The notes under the pieces were generated by a model. That model searched no databases and was not told where the DNA came from. It saw only the letters and a program-made list of their open reading frames with translations. DNA of 64,000 nt from contig CP046522.1 in the NCBI GenBank assembly GCA_009738435.1, positions 1,147,249 to 1,211,248 on the forward strand, given 5' to 3'. Shown one piece after another: positions 43,135 through 51,732 of the stretch. How positions within the stretch are numbered: the first letter of the stretch is position 1; each line of letters opens with the position of its first letter. This DNA comes from Clostridium bovifaecis (GTDB lineage Bacteria > Bacillota > Clostridia > Clostridiales > Clostridiaceae). The position numbers were made by a program, and so were the translations under genes.

Positions 43135-45720
43135 ATGGCAATTACAAATGTTGAGGAATTGAAGTTAGGATTAGAGGAAATTAGAGCTGCTCAAAAGAAA
43201 TTTGCTAGTTATACTCAAGAACAAGTTGATGAAATTTTTAGACAAGCAGCTATGGCTGCTAATAATGAAAGAATTAAGCTTGCAAAATTAGCTGTAGAAG
43301 AAACAGGAATGGGAATTATAGAAGATAAAGTTATAAAAAATCACTTTGCATCAGAATATATATATAATAAATATAAAGATGAAAAAACTTGTGGAATAAT
43401 CGAAGAAGACAAGTCATTTGGTATTAAAAAGGTTGCTGAACCTATAGGTGTAATTGCTGCAGTTGTTCCAACAACAAATCCAACATCAACAGCAATATTT
43501 AAAGCACTTATAGCATTAAAAACTAGAAATGGAATAATTTTTTCACCACATCCAAGAGCTAAAAAAGCTACAATTGCGGCTGCTAAGGTAATTCTTGAAG
43601 CAGCAGTTAAAGCTGGCGCACCAGAGGGGATAATTGGATGGATAGACGAACCTTCTGTTGAATTATCGCAAGTTGTTATGAGTGAATCAGATATTACACT
43701 TGCAACTGGAGGACCGGGAATGGTTAAGGCAGCTTATTCTTCAGGTAAACCAGCAATAGGTGTTGGAGCTGGTAATACTCCTGCAATAATAGATGAAACT
43801 GCTCACATTAAAATGGCGGTAAATTCAATACTTCTTTCAAAAACTTTTGATAATGGTGTTATTTGTGCTTCAGAGCAATCAGTAATAGTACTTGATGAGA
43901 TTTATGAGGAAGTTAGAAAAGAATTTGCAGAAAGAGGAGCTTATATACTTAGCAAAGATGAAATAGATAAAGTGAGAAAAGTAATCCTTATAAATGGAGG
44001 ATTGAATGCAAACATAGTTGGACAATCTGCTTATAAAATAGGAAAAATGGCAGGGATAGAAGTTCCAGAAACTGCAAAAGTTCTTATAGGTGAAGTTGAG
44101 TCTGTAGAATTGGAAGAACCATTTTCACACGAAAAATTATCACCAATTCTTGGAATGTATAGAGTAAATAGTTTTGAAGAAGCTTTGCAAAAGTCTTGTA
44201 GATTAGTTGAGTTAGGTGGATTTGGACATACTTCTGTTCTTTATACTGATCAGATTAAATCAAAAGATAGAATATCAGCTTTTGCTGCGGTGGCTAAGAC
44301 AGGAAGAACGATAATAAATATGCCAGCGGCACAAGGTGCTATAGGAGATATATATAACTTTAGATTAGCGCCATCACTAACTTTAGGCTGCGGATCTTGG
44401 GGAGGTAATTCAGTTTCTGAGAACGTAGGACCTAAGCATTTATTAAATGTTAAGAGTGTAGCTGAGAGGAGAGAAAATATGCTTTGGTTTAGAGTTCCAG
44501 AAAAAGTTTATTTCAAATATGGTAGTTTAGGTGTAGCATTACAAGAATTAAAAGATTTAAATAGGAAGAAAGCTTTTATAGTTACAGATAAAGTTCTTTA
44601 TAATTTAGGCTATGTAGACAAGGTAACAAAAGTATTAGAAGAAGTAGGCGTTGATTATAAGGTGTTCTATGATGTTGAACCGGATCCAACTCTTGCTGTT
44701 GCAAGAAAAGGTGCTGAAGAAATGCAGAACTTTGAACCAGATACAATAATAGCTCTTGGAGGAGGTTCTCCAATGGATGCAGCTAAGATTATGTGGGTAT
44801 TATATGAGCATCCAGAAGTAAAATTTGAAGACCTTGCTATGAGATTTATGGATATAAGAAAGAGAGTATATAAGTTCCCAACGATAGGTGAAAAGGCTAT
44901 GATGGTGGCTGTACCAACATCTGCTGGAACAGGATCAGAGGTTACACCATTTGCAGTAATAACTGATGAAAAGAATGGGGCAAAGTATCCTTTAGCTGAT
45001 TATGAGTTAACTCCAGATATGGCTATAGTAGATGCTGAACTTATGATGGGAATGCCTAAGGGACTTACTGCAGCTTCAGGTATAGATGCATTAACTCACG
45101 CATTAGAAGCTTATGTATCTGTACTTGCATCAGAATATACCAATGGGATGGCTTTAGAAGCTATAAGACTGATATTTAAATACTTACCAGAAGCATATAA
45201 TAATGGACAAACAAATATTAAGGCTAGAGAAAAGATGGCTCATGCTTCAACAATGGCTGGCATGGCATTTGCTAATGCATTCTTAGGAGTTTGTCACTCA
45301 ATGGCTCATAAATTAGGAGCAGCACATCATGTACCACACGGAGTTGCTAATGCCCTATTAATAAATGAAGTAATTAAGTTTAATGCAGTTGATAATCCAA
45401 GAAAGCAAGCTGCTTTCCCACAATACAAATATCCAAACGCTATCTTTAGATATGCTAAAGTAGCTAATTACTTAGGATTAGGTGGAAAAACAGAAGATGA
45501 AAAAGTTGAACTATTAATTAGAGCAATAGACGAATTGAAATCAAAAGTAGACATGCCTAAAACAATAGAAGCAGCTGGAGTTACTAAGGAAAGATTCTAT
45601 GCGACCTTAGAGGATATGGCTGAACAAGCTTTTGATGATCAATGTACAGGTGCAAATCCAAGATATCCATTAATAAGCGAAATTAAAGAGATGTATATCA
45701 ATGCATTTGAAGGAAAATAG
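43135..45720 (+). CDS. adhE: Bifunctional acetaldehyde-CoA/alcohol dehydrogenase AdhE
   Basis: 861 residues with both AdhE domains. Residues 1-440 form the CoA-dependent aldehyde dehydrogenase; the catalytic Cys244 is in NGVICASEQ. The C-terminal half is an iron-containing alcohol dehydrogenase: GGGSPMDAAKIMW near 540, PTSAGTGSEVTPFAVI near 600, and metal His residues in HALEAYVS, CHSMAHKLGAAHHVPHG near 720-740. It reduces acetyl- or butyryl-CoA to ethanol or butanol and consumes two NADH. Rex control is suggested by the operator upstream. Confidence 0.96.
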   Translation: MAITNVEELKLGLEEIRAAQKKFASYTQEQVDEIFRQAAMAANNERIKLAKLAVEETGMGIIEDKVIKNHFASEYIYNKYKDEKTCGIIEEDKSFGIKKVAEPIGVIAAVVPTTNPTSTAIFKALIALKTRNGIIFSPHPRAKKATIAAAKVILEAAVKAGAPEGIIGWIDEPSVELSQVVMSESDITLATGGPGMVKAAYSSGKPAIGVGAGNTPAIIDETAHIKMAVNSILLSKTFDNGVICASEQSVIVLDEIYEEVRKEFAERGAYILSKDEIDKVRKVILINGGLNANIVGQSAYKIGKMAGIEVPETAKVLIGEVESVELEEPFSHEKLSPILGMYRVNSFEEALQKSCRLVELGGFGHTSVLYTDQIKSKDRISAFAAVAKTGRTIINMPAAQGAIGDIYNFRLAPSLTLGCGSWGGNSVSENVGPKHLLNVKSVAERRENMLWFRVPEKVYFKYGSLGVALQELKDLNRKKAFIVTDKVLYNLGYVDKVTKVLEEVGVDYKVFYDVEPDPTLAVARKGAEEMQNFEPDTIIALGGGSPMDAAKIMWVLYEHPEVKFEDLAMRFMDIRKRVYKFPTIGEKAMMVAVPTSAGTGSEVTPFAVITDEKNGAKYPLADYELTPDMAIVDAELMMGMPKGLTAASGIDALTHALEAYVSVLASEYTNGMALEAIRLIFKYLPEAYNNGQTNIKAREKMAHASTMAGMAFANAFLGVCHSMAHKLGAAHHVPHGVANALLINEVIKFNAVDNPRKQAAFPQYKYPNAIFRYAKVANYLGLGGKTEDEKVELLIRAIDELKSKVDMPKTIEAAGVTKERFYATLEDMAEQAFDDQCTGANPRYPLISEIKEMYINAFEGK

Positions 45721-45745
45721 CAGATAAAAGACAAAGTGATTTAGG

Positions 45746-45778
45746 CCTCCTTACGGTTAAAACGTAAGGGGGTTTTTG
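45746..45778 (+). terminator. Terminator after adhE
   Basis: CCTCCTTACG pairs with CGTAAGGGGG (with one G-T pair), followed by TTTTTGT. Confidence 0.85.
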
Positions 45779-45829
45779 TATTAACATTCAGAAAAGAAGC
45801 GCATTCCTCCACTGCCTTTTAAGGCTTCT

Positions 45830-45864
45830 CCACTAAGAGAATTGCATAGCAATTTTCTTAGTGG
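45830..45864. repeat. Hairpin before the YbaK gene
   Basis: CCACTAAGAGAATTGC pairs with GCAATTTTCTTAGTGG (one G-T pair) around a 3-base loop. It lies about 70 bp upstream of the YbaK gene and resembles the hairpins in the 35555-35711 element. Confidence 0.6.
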
Positions 45865-45931
45865 TTGCAATTTTTCTCATTTGTACTATAATGAAAGTAT
45901 TTTATAAAAACTATAAAGTGGGGCGATAGGT

Positions 45932-46390
45932 ATGAGTTTAGAAAGTGTAAAAAGGCAATTTAAGGAAGAAAACTTAGGACTTAAAGTTATGGAGATGGGG
46001 CAAAGTACAGCAACGGTGGAGTTAGCTGCTGAGGCGATAGGGGTAGAGCCAGGGCAGATTGCAAAAACCATGGCTTTAGGATTGAAGGATAGGAACATTT
46101 TAATTGTATCAAAAGGAGATGCAAAGATAGATAATAGAAAGTATAAGGATTATTTTAAAACAAAAGCTAAAATGTTAACTGGCGAGGAAGTACTTGAAAT
46201 AACAGGTCATCCTATAGGAGGAGTATGTCCTTTTGGACTTAAAAAGTCTATGGAAGTATATTTAGATAACTCTCTTAAGCAGTATGATTACGTGTATCCA
46301 GCAGGAGGAGCACCGAATGCAGCGGTGAAGATTACCTTGAATGAGCTTCAAAATGTAACTCAGGGAATTTGGGTTGATGTATGTAAATAG
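45932..46390 (+). CDS. YbaK/EbsC family aminoacyl-tRNA deacylase
   Basis: 152 residues of the YbaK/ProX-type editing domain. It hydrolyses mischarged tRNAs such as Cys-tRNA(Pro). KGDAKIDNRKYKDYF near residues 61-75 holds the conserved Lys; GHPIGGVCPFGL near 95 is the family GxxxGxxxPxG-like signature. A site AGTGGGGCGATAGGT precedes the ATG. It is followed 26 bp later by the Crp/Fnr gene, possibly cotranscribed. Confidence 0.85.
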   Translation: MSLESVKRQFKEENLGLKVMEMGQSTATVELAAEAIGVEPGQIAKTMALGLKDRNILIVSKGDAKIDNRKYKDYFKTKAKMLTGEEVLEITGHPIGGVCPFGLKKSMEVYLDNSLKQYDYVYPAGGAPNAAVKITLNELQNVTQGIWVDVCK

Positions 46391-46416
46391 TCAATATTTA
46401 TGGAGGTAATAAGTTT

Positions 46417-47133
46417 ATGCAAGAATGTAGCTGTGGCAGATGCAGCCATAATCTTTGTGCAAGAAAAGTGCCTATATTTTCAGCTCTTTCAGAAGAGGAG
46501 CTAAGAAAAATTGTAGACATGACAGGTCACAAAAATTATAAAAAAGGAGAAGTTCTTTGTAATGAAGGAGAAGTATCAGATACATTACTTATAATAAATG
46601 AAGGTCAGGTTAAATTATCTAAAATGACCAAAGATGGAAAAGAGCAAATAGTGCATATACTCAGCAGTGGGGATTTTTTTGGAGAGTTAAACCTATTTAG
46701 CGAAAATGAAACATATAATTTTGATGCATATGCTATATCTGATGTGAAAATCTGCACTTTGACTAAAAGTGACATGAATGAAATTATCATGAATAATCCA
46801 AGAATTTCTTTAAAGATACTTAAAGAGATTACTAGAAGATTGGCAGAAACAGAGAATTTAGCTCAAAATCTTGCTACTAATGATGCTGAGGTTAGAATTG
46901 CGTATATGCTGATAGAATTTAGTGAAAAGTATGGAGTTAAAAGTCAGGAAGGAGTAAAGATAAAGCTTCCTGTAAACAGAGAAGAAATGGCGAATTACTG
47001 TGGTGTAACAAGAGAAACTATTAGCAGAAAGCTTAAGAGATTTGAAGAAGTAAAACTTATAGAATTGATTGGAAATAAGATGCTTATTATAAAAGATGAA
47101 GAAGCTTTAAGGGAATATAGGGTAAATGTTTGA
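46417..47133 (+). CDS. Crp/Fnr-family regulator with N-terminal Cys cluster
   Basis: 238 residues. The cyclic-nucleotide-binding-like fold spans about 20-140 (GEVLCNEGEVSDTLLIINEGQVKLSKMTKDGKEQIV). A C-terminal HTH_Crp is near 187-211 (NREEMANYCGVTRETISRKLKRF). The N-terminus has Cys4, Cys6, Cys9 and Cys14 (CSCGRCSHNLC), a spacing that could hold an iron-sulfur cluster as in FNR. It may thus sense oxygen or nitric oxide. The FNR-like box before fprA is a possible target. The ATG follows GGAGG. Terminator downstream. Confidence 0.82.
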   Translation: MQECSCGRCSHNLCARKVPIFSALSEEELRKIVDMTGHKNYKKGEVLCNEGEVSDTLLIINEGQVKLSKMTKDGKEQIVHILSSGDFFGELNLFSENETYNFDAYAISDVKICTLTKSDMNEIIMNNPRISLKILKEITRRLAETENLAQNLATNDAEVRIAYMLIEFSEKYGVKSQEGVKIKLPVNREEMANYCGVTRETISRKLKRFEEVKLIELIGNKMLIIKDEEALREYRVNV

Positions 47134-47137
47134 AAAA

Positions 47138-47186
47138 ATAAAAGCCAGACTCTTAGAGTTGTACCTAAGAGTTTGGCTTTTATTTA
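47138..47186 (+). terminator. Terminator after the Crp/Fnr gene
   Basis: AAAAGCCA-ACTCTTAG pairs with CTAAGAGT-TGGCTTTT, followed by ATTTATA. The gap 47187-47340 beyond it shows no gene. Confidence 0.87.
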
Positions 47187-47360
47187 TACTGTTCTTTGAA
47201 ATATCCTAAATAGACAGTTTTAAGGGTATAATTTTCATGTATATGTAAGTTTATGTAGTTGCAAATAGAACTAAAATTTATATTGATTTTATATAGATAT
47301 AAGTTAAAATACATTTAAACACATTAAACATCTAGGAATACTAGGGATTAAATGCAGTGA

Positions 47361-47616
47361 TCAGGAAAAGTAAGCTATAGGAATCATACAGAGAGAAGCT
47401 CCAAGGGTGAGAGAGCTTTATGAAAGATTATAGTTGAAGTGCCCCTGTAAGCATAAAACCGAACTAAAGTAGGCTTTTACGGGTTCTCCCGTTATAGAGA
47501 TGAGGCATTATCTGTGCCAAAAGAGAGATAGATAGATATATTTATGTCTAATCAGAGTGGAACCGCGGAAGTTAACCTTCTGCCTCTGGAGTTTACAGAG
47601 GCAGAAGGTTTTTTGT
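47361..47616 (+). ncRNA. T-box leader (probably cysteine-specific) before tcyP
   Basis: The T-box sequence GAGTGGAACCGCGG lies at 47555-47568, followed by a terminator AACCTTCTGCCTCTG / CAGAGGCAGAAGGTT (47574-47610) with T run. Stem I begins near 47361: CAGG pairs with CCTG at 47443-47446, with AAGTAA on the 5' side and GAAGTGCC on the 3' side of the specifier loop. The specifier can be read as TGC (47440-47442, Cys) or GTG (47439-47441, Val). Cys fits the downstream cystine transporter. Uncharged tRNA would allow read-through. Confidence 0.85.
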
Positions 47617-47696
47617 TGTATTTTTATTTAACAGGGCCCGGTTAGATAAATATGATGTATAAAATTAATTTACTAAAGAGGATGAGGAGGATTAAT

Positions 47697-49022
47697 ATGA
47701 ATTTATCATATATAAGTTTAATGATATCAGCATTATTGCTAGGAGTTCTATTTTTATTAAAAAAGAAACAGGTTAATTTCGGTGTAAGAATTTTGATAGC
47801 GATGACTTTAGGAGTAGCTGTAGGTTCGATATTCAAAGAAGATTCTTTAATTATAGAGCCTATAGGTACAGCTTTTGTGAATTTGATTAAGATGCTAGTA
47901 ATGCCTTTGGTCATGACATCATTAATTTCCAGTATTACATCTTTGGATAATGCAGATAAGCTAAAAAAGATAGGTATTAAAACCATAGGTCTTCTAATTA
48001 TAACGACTGTTATGGCAACTATAGTCGGAATTTTAGTTGGTGAAGCTATGAATTTAGGGGCTGGAGTTCAGTTTGCTCAAGACGCAGTCTTTAAAGCGAA
48101 GGAGATTCCTAAGTTTTCTCAGGTTATCTTAGATATGGTCCCTTCTAACCCAATAAGCGATATGGCAAATGGAAAGGTAATTTCAGTTATAATATTCTCA
48201 ACATTGATATCTGTTGCTATAATAGTAGAAGGTGCAAAAGGGCCAGAAAATGTTGCACCAGTGAAGGCGTTTGTGAACTCATTTTCTAAAATTATGTTTA
48301 GCATAACTAATATGATTATCCAATTAACTCCCTATGGAGTGTATGGACTTATGGTGCCAGTGGCTGCAAAATATGGGCTTGCTTCTTTAATTCCTCTAGG
48401 TAAGGTTATTATAGCTATGTACTTAGCGTGCATAATACATTTAGCGATTGTTCATGGAAGCTTATTAGCACTAGTTGCAAAGGTAAATCCAATTATATTC
48501 TTTAAAAAGATATCAGAAGCGTTGGTTGTTGCTTTTACGACAAGAAGTAGCTATGGGACGCTGCCAATAACTATAAAAGCGTTAACAAATAAAGTTAAGA
48601 TTTCTGATAGCATAGTAAGCTTTACAGTTCCTCTAGGAGCTTCAATTGGAATGAATGGAGGGGGAGGGATATATCCTGCATTGGTATCTATATTTGTGGC
48701 AGGAGTATTCAACATAGATCTTTCAATATCTAATTATATATTATTGCTAATAACAACGGCTGTAAGTTCAATAGGAATAGCTGGAGTGCCAGGAGCAGCT
48801 ACTATTGCTGCAACAGTGGTGCTTTCCGGATTAGGCCTTCCAGTTGAAGGTTTAGCTATGGTACTTGGAATAGATATAGTAATTGATATGATAAGAACTA
48901 TGACAAATGTAGCGGCTTCTTCAGTGGTAACCTTATTAGTTGCAAGTTCAGAAAATGAGTTTGATAGGGATAAGTTTAATAAAGAAGATGATAACTTTAA
49001 GTTTAATACTAATGCCGCATAA
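47697..49022 (+). CDS. tcyP: L-cystine symporter TcyP-like (DAACS family)
   Basis: 441 residues from the ATG at 47697, after GAGGAGG. It belongs to the DAACS family, but its substrate region differs from glutamate carriers and matches TcyP (YhcL): AFTTRSSYGTLPITIKAL near 275, and PLGASIGMNGGGGIYPALV near 310 where glutamate carriers have NMDGT. It therefore probably imports L-cystine with Na+ or H+. The T-box leader upstream, with a possible UGC specifier, agrees. The ATP-grasp gene follows after 37 bp with no terminator. Confidence 0.85.
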   Translation: MNLSYISLMISALLLGVLFLLKKKQVNFGVRILIAMTLGVAVGSIFKEDSLIIEPIGTAFVNLIKMLVMPLVMTSLISSITSLDNADKLKKIGIKTIGLLIITTVMATIVGILVGEAMNLGAGVQFAQDAVFKAKEIPKFSQVILDMVPSNPISDMANGKVISVIIFSTLISVAIIVEGAKGPENVAPVKAFVNSFSKIMFSITNMIIQLTPYGVYGLMVPVAAKYGLASLIPLGKVIIAMYLACIIHLAIVHGSLLALVAKVNPIIFFKKISEALVVAFTTRSSYGTLPITIKALTNKVKISDSIVSFTVPLGASIGMNGGGGIYPALVSIFVAGVFNIDLSISNYILLLITTAVSSIGIAGVPGAATIAATVVLSGLGLPVEGLAMVLGIDIVIDMIRTMTNVAASSVVTLLVASSENEFDRDKFNKEDDNFKFNTNAA

Positions 49023-49059
49023 AGAAAGTTATTAATTAATTATTAGGAGGATTTGCACT

Positions 49060-49992
49060 ATGGAAAAGATTTATATTATACATGAAAATAATGAATGGGT
49101 AGTACCTTTGCGTAAAGAGTTGGAGAAATTGAATCTTCCTTATGAGGAATGGCATTTAGATAGAGGAGTGCTGGATTTATTGCAAACTCCTCCAAAAGGA
49201 GTATTTTATAATCGCATGAGTGCATCTTCGCATACTCGTGATCATCGATATGCAGCTGAATATGCTGGAGCAGTATTGTCTTGGCTAGAAAGTCATGGAC
49301 GAAAGGTAATAAATAAGGGCAGAGCTCTTCAATTAGAAATAAGTAAAGTAGCACAATATGCATCGCTGAATGCTCATGGAATTCTTACTCCTCGCACAAT
49401 AGCTGCTGTAGGGAAGGAGGAGATTATTGAAGCAGCAAAGAAATTTGAAGGTACGTTTATTACAAAGCACAACCGCGGCGGCAAGGGTCTTGGGGTTCAA
49501 AAATTTGAGAACATAGAAGCTTTAAAAAAATATGTTTATGGAACTTATTTTGATGAACCTATAGATGGAATCACTTTAATCCAACAGTATGTAGAAGCCC
49601 CAGAGCCATTTATTATAAGAAGTGAATTTATTGGAGGTAAGTTCTATTATGCTGTTAAAGTTAATACATCTGAAGGATTCCAGTTATGTCCAGCAGATGC
49701 GTGCCAAATAGGAGATGCATTTTGCCCAGTAGGAGAATCAAGAACATCAAAATTCACTGTTCTTGAAGGCTATGAGAATCCTTTGTTTGAAAAGTATGAG
49801 AGGTTTTTAGCTGCAAATGATATTCATATAGCAGGGATAGAGTTTATAATCGATAAAGAAGGTACAGTTTATACTTACGATGTGAATACAAATACAAACT
49901 ATAACTCCGAAGCTGAAGAAAAAGCTGGGGTTTCTGGTATGGGTGCTATAGCGAAATATCTTGGAGAGGAACTTGAAAAGATAAGGCTCTAA
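49060..49992 (+). CDS. ATP-grasp ligase, RimK-like
   Basis: 310 residues of the ATP-grasp carboxylate-amine ligase superfamily (COG0189-like). The ATP-binding part is near 125-210: FITKHNRGGKGLGV (P-loop-like glycine loop), LIQQYVEAPEPFIIRSEFIGG. Metal-binding residues appear in IAGIEFIIDKEGTVYTYDVNTNTNYN near 270. The ATG follows AGGAGG. It is cotranscribed with tcyP under the T-box leader, so its substrate may be cysteine or a cysteine-containing peptide; this is inference, since RimK-like enzymes mostly act on Glu or Ala-type amines. Function is unknown. Confidence 0.72.
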   Translation: MEKIYIIHENNEWVVPLRKELEKLNLPYEEWHLDRGVLDLLQTPPKGVFYNRMSASSHTRDHRYAAEYAGAVLSWLESHGRKVINKGRALQLEISKVAQYASLNAHGILTPRTIAAVGKEEIIEAAKKFEGTFITKHNRGGKGLGVQKFENIEALKKYVYGTYFDEPIDGITLIQQYVEAPEPFIIRSEFIGGKFYYAVKVNTSEGFQLCPADACQIGDAFCPVGESRTSKFTVLEGYENPLFEKYERFLAANDIHIAGIEFIIDKEGTVYTYDVNTNTNYNSEAEEKAGVSGMGAIAKYLGEELEKIRL

Positions 49993-50050
49993 AAGATAAA
50001 ACTAGATTTAATTGGCAGTTAAATTAAAATACTCAGTAAAAATAATTAAT

Positions 50051-50160
50051 AAAACAACTTGTAATTTGATGAATAAGATCAGATTACAAGTTGTTTTGTT
50101 TTATTAAGTTTTAAATGAGTGCTAATTTTTGCATTCATTTAAAACTTGTCCTTTCTTTTT
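50051..50160 (+). terminator. Tandem terminators after the ATP-grasp gene
   Basis: Two hairpins lie in tandem: AAAACAACTTGTAAT with its complement at 50051-50098, followed by GTTTTATT, and AAGTTTTAAATGAGTGC with GCATTCATTTAAAACTT at 50106-50147, followed by GTCCTTTCTTTTTC. They end the T-box operon. Confidence 0.85.
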
Positions 50161-50166
50161 CAAAGT

Positions 50167-50208
50167 TTGATTTAAATCATATTTTTAAATGTAAAAAAGA
50201 TATAGAAT
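50167..50208 (+). promoter_or_regulatory. FNR-like box and fprA promoter
   Basis: TTGATTTAAATCAT (50167-50180) matches TTGAT-N4-ATCAA at 9 of 10 positions. A -10-like TAGAAT lies at 50203-50208. Their spacing, about 31 bp between centres, fits a class II (-41.5) activator site. The gap 49993-50336 otherwise holds the terminators and a short CACTAGC/GCTAGTC repeat near 50250. Confidence 0.55.
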
Positions 50209-50336
50209 TAGGCCATAGAGAAAAACGAGAACAATACATTCAAAAAGTCACTAGCTGCTAGTCACTATTAATCAATTTATAAGTTAAGATTTTGGAGATT
50301 AGAGAGTGATTTTCAAAATTTAAGGAGGAATTAATA

Positions 50337-51569
50337 ATGGAAAACAAAATTATGATAAATGAAAGTGTTTATTGGATAGGGAAAGTTGATGATAGAGATG
50401 TACCTTTTCATAGACTGACTCTAACTAAAGGAACTACTTATAATAGCTATCTACTTATGACTGAAAAACCAACAATTATTGATACTGTAGATATAAGTTT
50501 TGGAAGAGAGTTTGTAGAAAACTTAAAGAGCTTAATCGACCTTGACAAAATCCAATACATTGTTATAAATCATACAGAACCTGACCATTCAGGTGGACTC
50601 GGAGCAATAGCTGCAAGAGCTAAGAATGCAGTTATTGTTTGTACAGAGCCTGCTGTAGATGAGTTAAAAGAAATGTATAAGCTTCATAAGAGAGAATTCT
50701 TAGTAGTAAAAGATGGAGATACTCTAGATATAGGAGGAAAAACTCTTAAATTCATTGAAACGCCATATCTTCATACTGAGGAAACCATGGTAACTTACTG
50801 TGAAGAAGATAAGATATTATTTCCATGTGATATATTCAGCACACATGTAGCAAACTATGAGTACTTTAATGATTTGGCTAAAGGAAATATTACAGAAGAT
50901 TTTACAGCATATTACACATTAATAATGCATCCTCATAGAAAATATGTTCAAAATATGATAGAGAAGATAAAAGATTTAGATATAGATATGATAGCTCCAT
51001 CTCATGGATTCATCATTAGAAAAGATGTTGAGAAGTTTATAGAGATATACAATAAAATGAGTAAAAATACTGACAAAGGAAAGAAAGCAGTGATTGTATA
51101 TTCCACTATGGGCGGAAACACAAGAAAAGTTGCTTCCATGCTTCAAGAAGGTTTTGAGAACAGTGATATAAATGTGGAGATTATGAATGTAAATAAGATA
51201 TCTAAAGAAGAAATTTTAGAAGGTATTAAAGGAGCAGATGCAGTGTTATTTGGAAGCTCTACAAGGTATGGAGACATGATTGGAAATCTCGAAGAAATAT
51301 TAAATGAACTTCAAAATATGAATTTAGAAGAAAAATTAGCAGCAGCATTTGGTTCCTATGGATGGAGCGGAGAAGCTATTGAGGTAGTTCAGGATTACTT
51401 AAACAAAACTAATATGAAGGTGTTAAACACTTCAGAAATAATTAAGTCTACTGGTATGACTGATGTAGAATTCCCACTAAGAGTAAGATTTTCACCTAAA
51501 GATGAGGATATAAAGAATATTGAAAAGGCAGTTACATTTACTGTAGAACTGCTGCTTAATGCAGGTTAG
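50337..51569 (+). CDS. fprA: FprA-family flavodiiron protein
   Basis: 410 residues: metallo-beta-lactamase-like diiron domain plus flavodoxin domain. Iron ligands are seen in NHTEPDHSGG (His79, Glu81, Asp83, His84). The flavodoxin FMN loop is YSTMGGNTRKVA near 255-266. It reduces O2 to water or NO to N2O using reduced rubredoxin, protecting anaerobes. The start follows AAGGAGG. A 163-bp spacer with GTTAGAA-like repeats separates it from ric, so cotranscription is likely but not certain. Confidence 0.92.
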   Translation: MENKIMINESVYWIGKVDDRDVPFHRLTLTKGTTYNSYLLMTEKPTIIDTVDISFGREFVENLKSLIDLDKIQYIVINHTEPDHSGGLGAIAARAKNAVIVCTEPAVDELKEMYKLHKREFLVVKDGDTLDIGGKTLKFIETPYLHTEETMVTYCEEDKILFPCDIFSTHVANYEYFNDLAKGNITEDFTAYYTLIMHPHRKYVQNMIEKIKDLDIDMIAPSHGFIIRKDVEKFIEIYNKMSKNTDKGKKAVIVYSTMGGNTRKVASMLQEGFENSDINVEIMNVNKISKEEILEGIKGADAVLFGSSTRYGDMIGNLEEILNELQNMNLEEKLAAAFGSYGWSGEAIEVVQDYLNKTNMKVLNTSEIIKSTGMTDVEFPLRVRFSPKDEDIKNIEKAVTFTVELLLNAG

Positions 51570-51599
51570 AAAATATAAGGAATTTTTAGTTAGAGCGAT

Positions 51600-51711
51600 G
51601 AACAGCAGTTAGAATGTTAGAAAGTTAGATGTTTAGCATAACTTTTACTAAGTTCTTCAACTAAAAAGCCTAATTTCTAACAAGTGCCAAGCGCACTAAC
51701 TTCTAACTGAA
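51600..51711. repeat. Intergenic element with GTTAGAA heptamers and inverted right end
   Basis: The left end carries about three GTTAGAA-like units (51607-51629) and the right end carries the complementary CTAACTTCTAAC (51696-51707) with an earlier TTCTAAC (51675-51681). It resembles the 35555-35711 element in design but not in sequence. Confidence 0.5.
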
Positions 51712-51732
51712 TTTGAAGGGGAGGAATTTATA

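Noticed and set aside
47439-47441. Valine (GTG) reading of the T-box specifier as the main call
   Set aside because: Kept only as an alternative. The one-base-shifted TGC reading agrees with the cystine transporter downstream.
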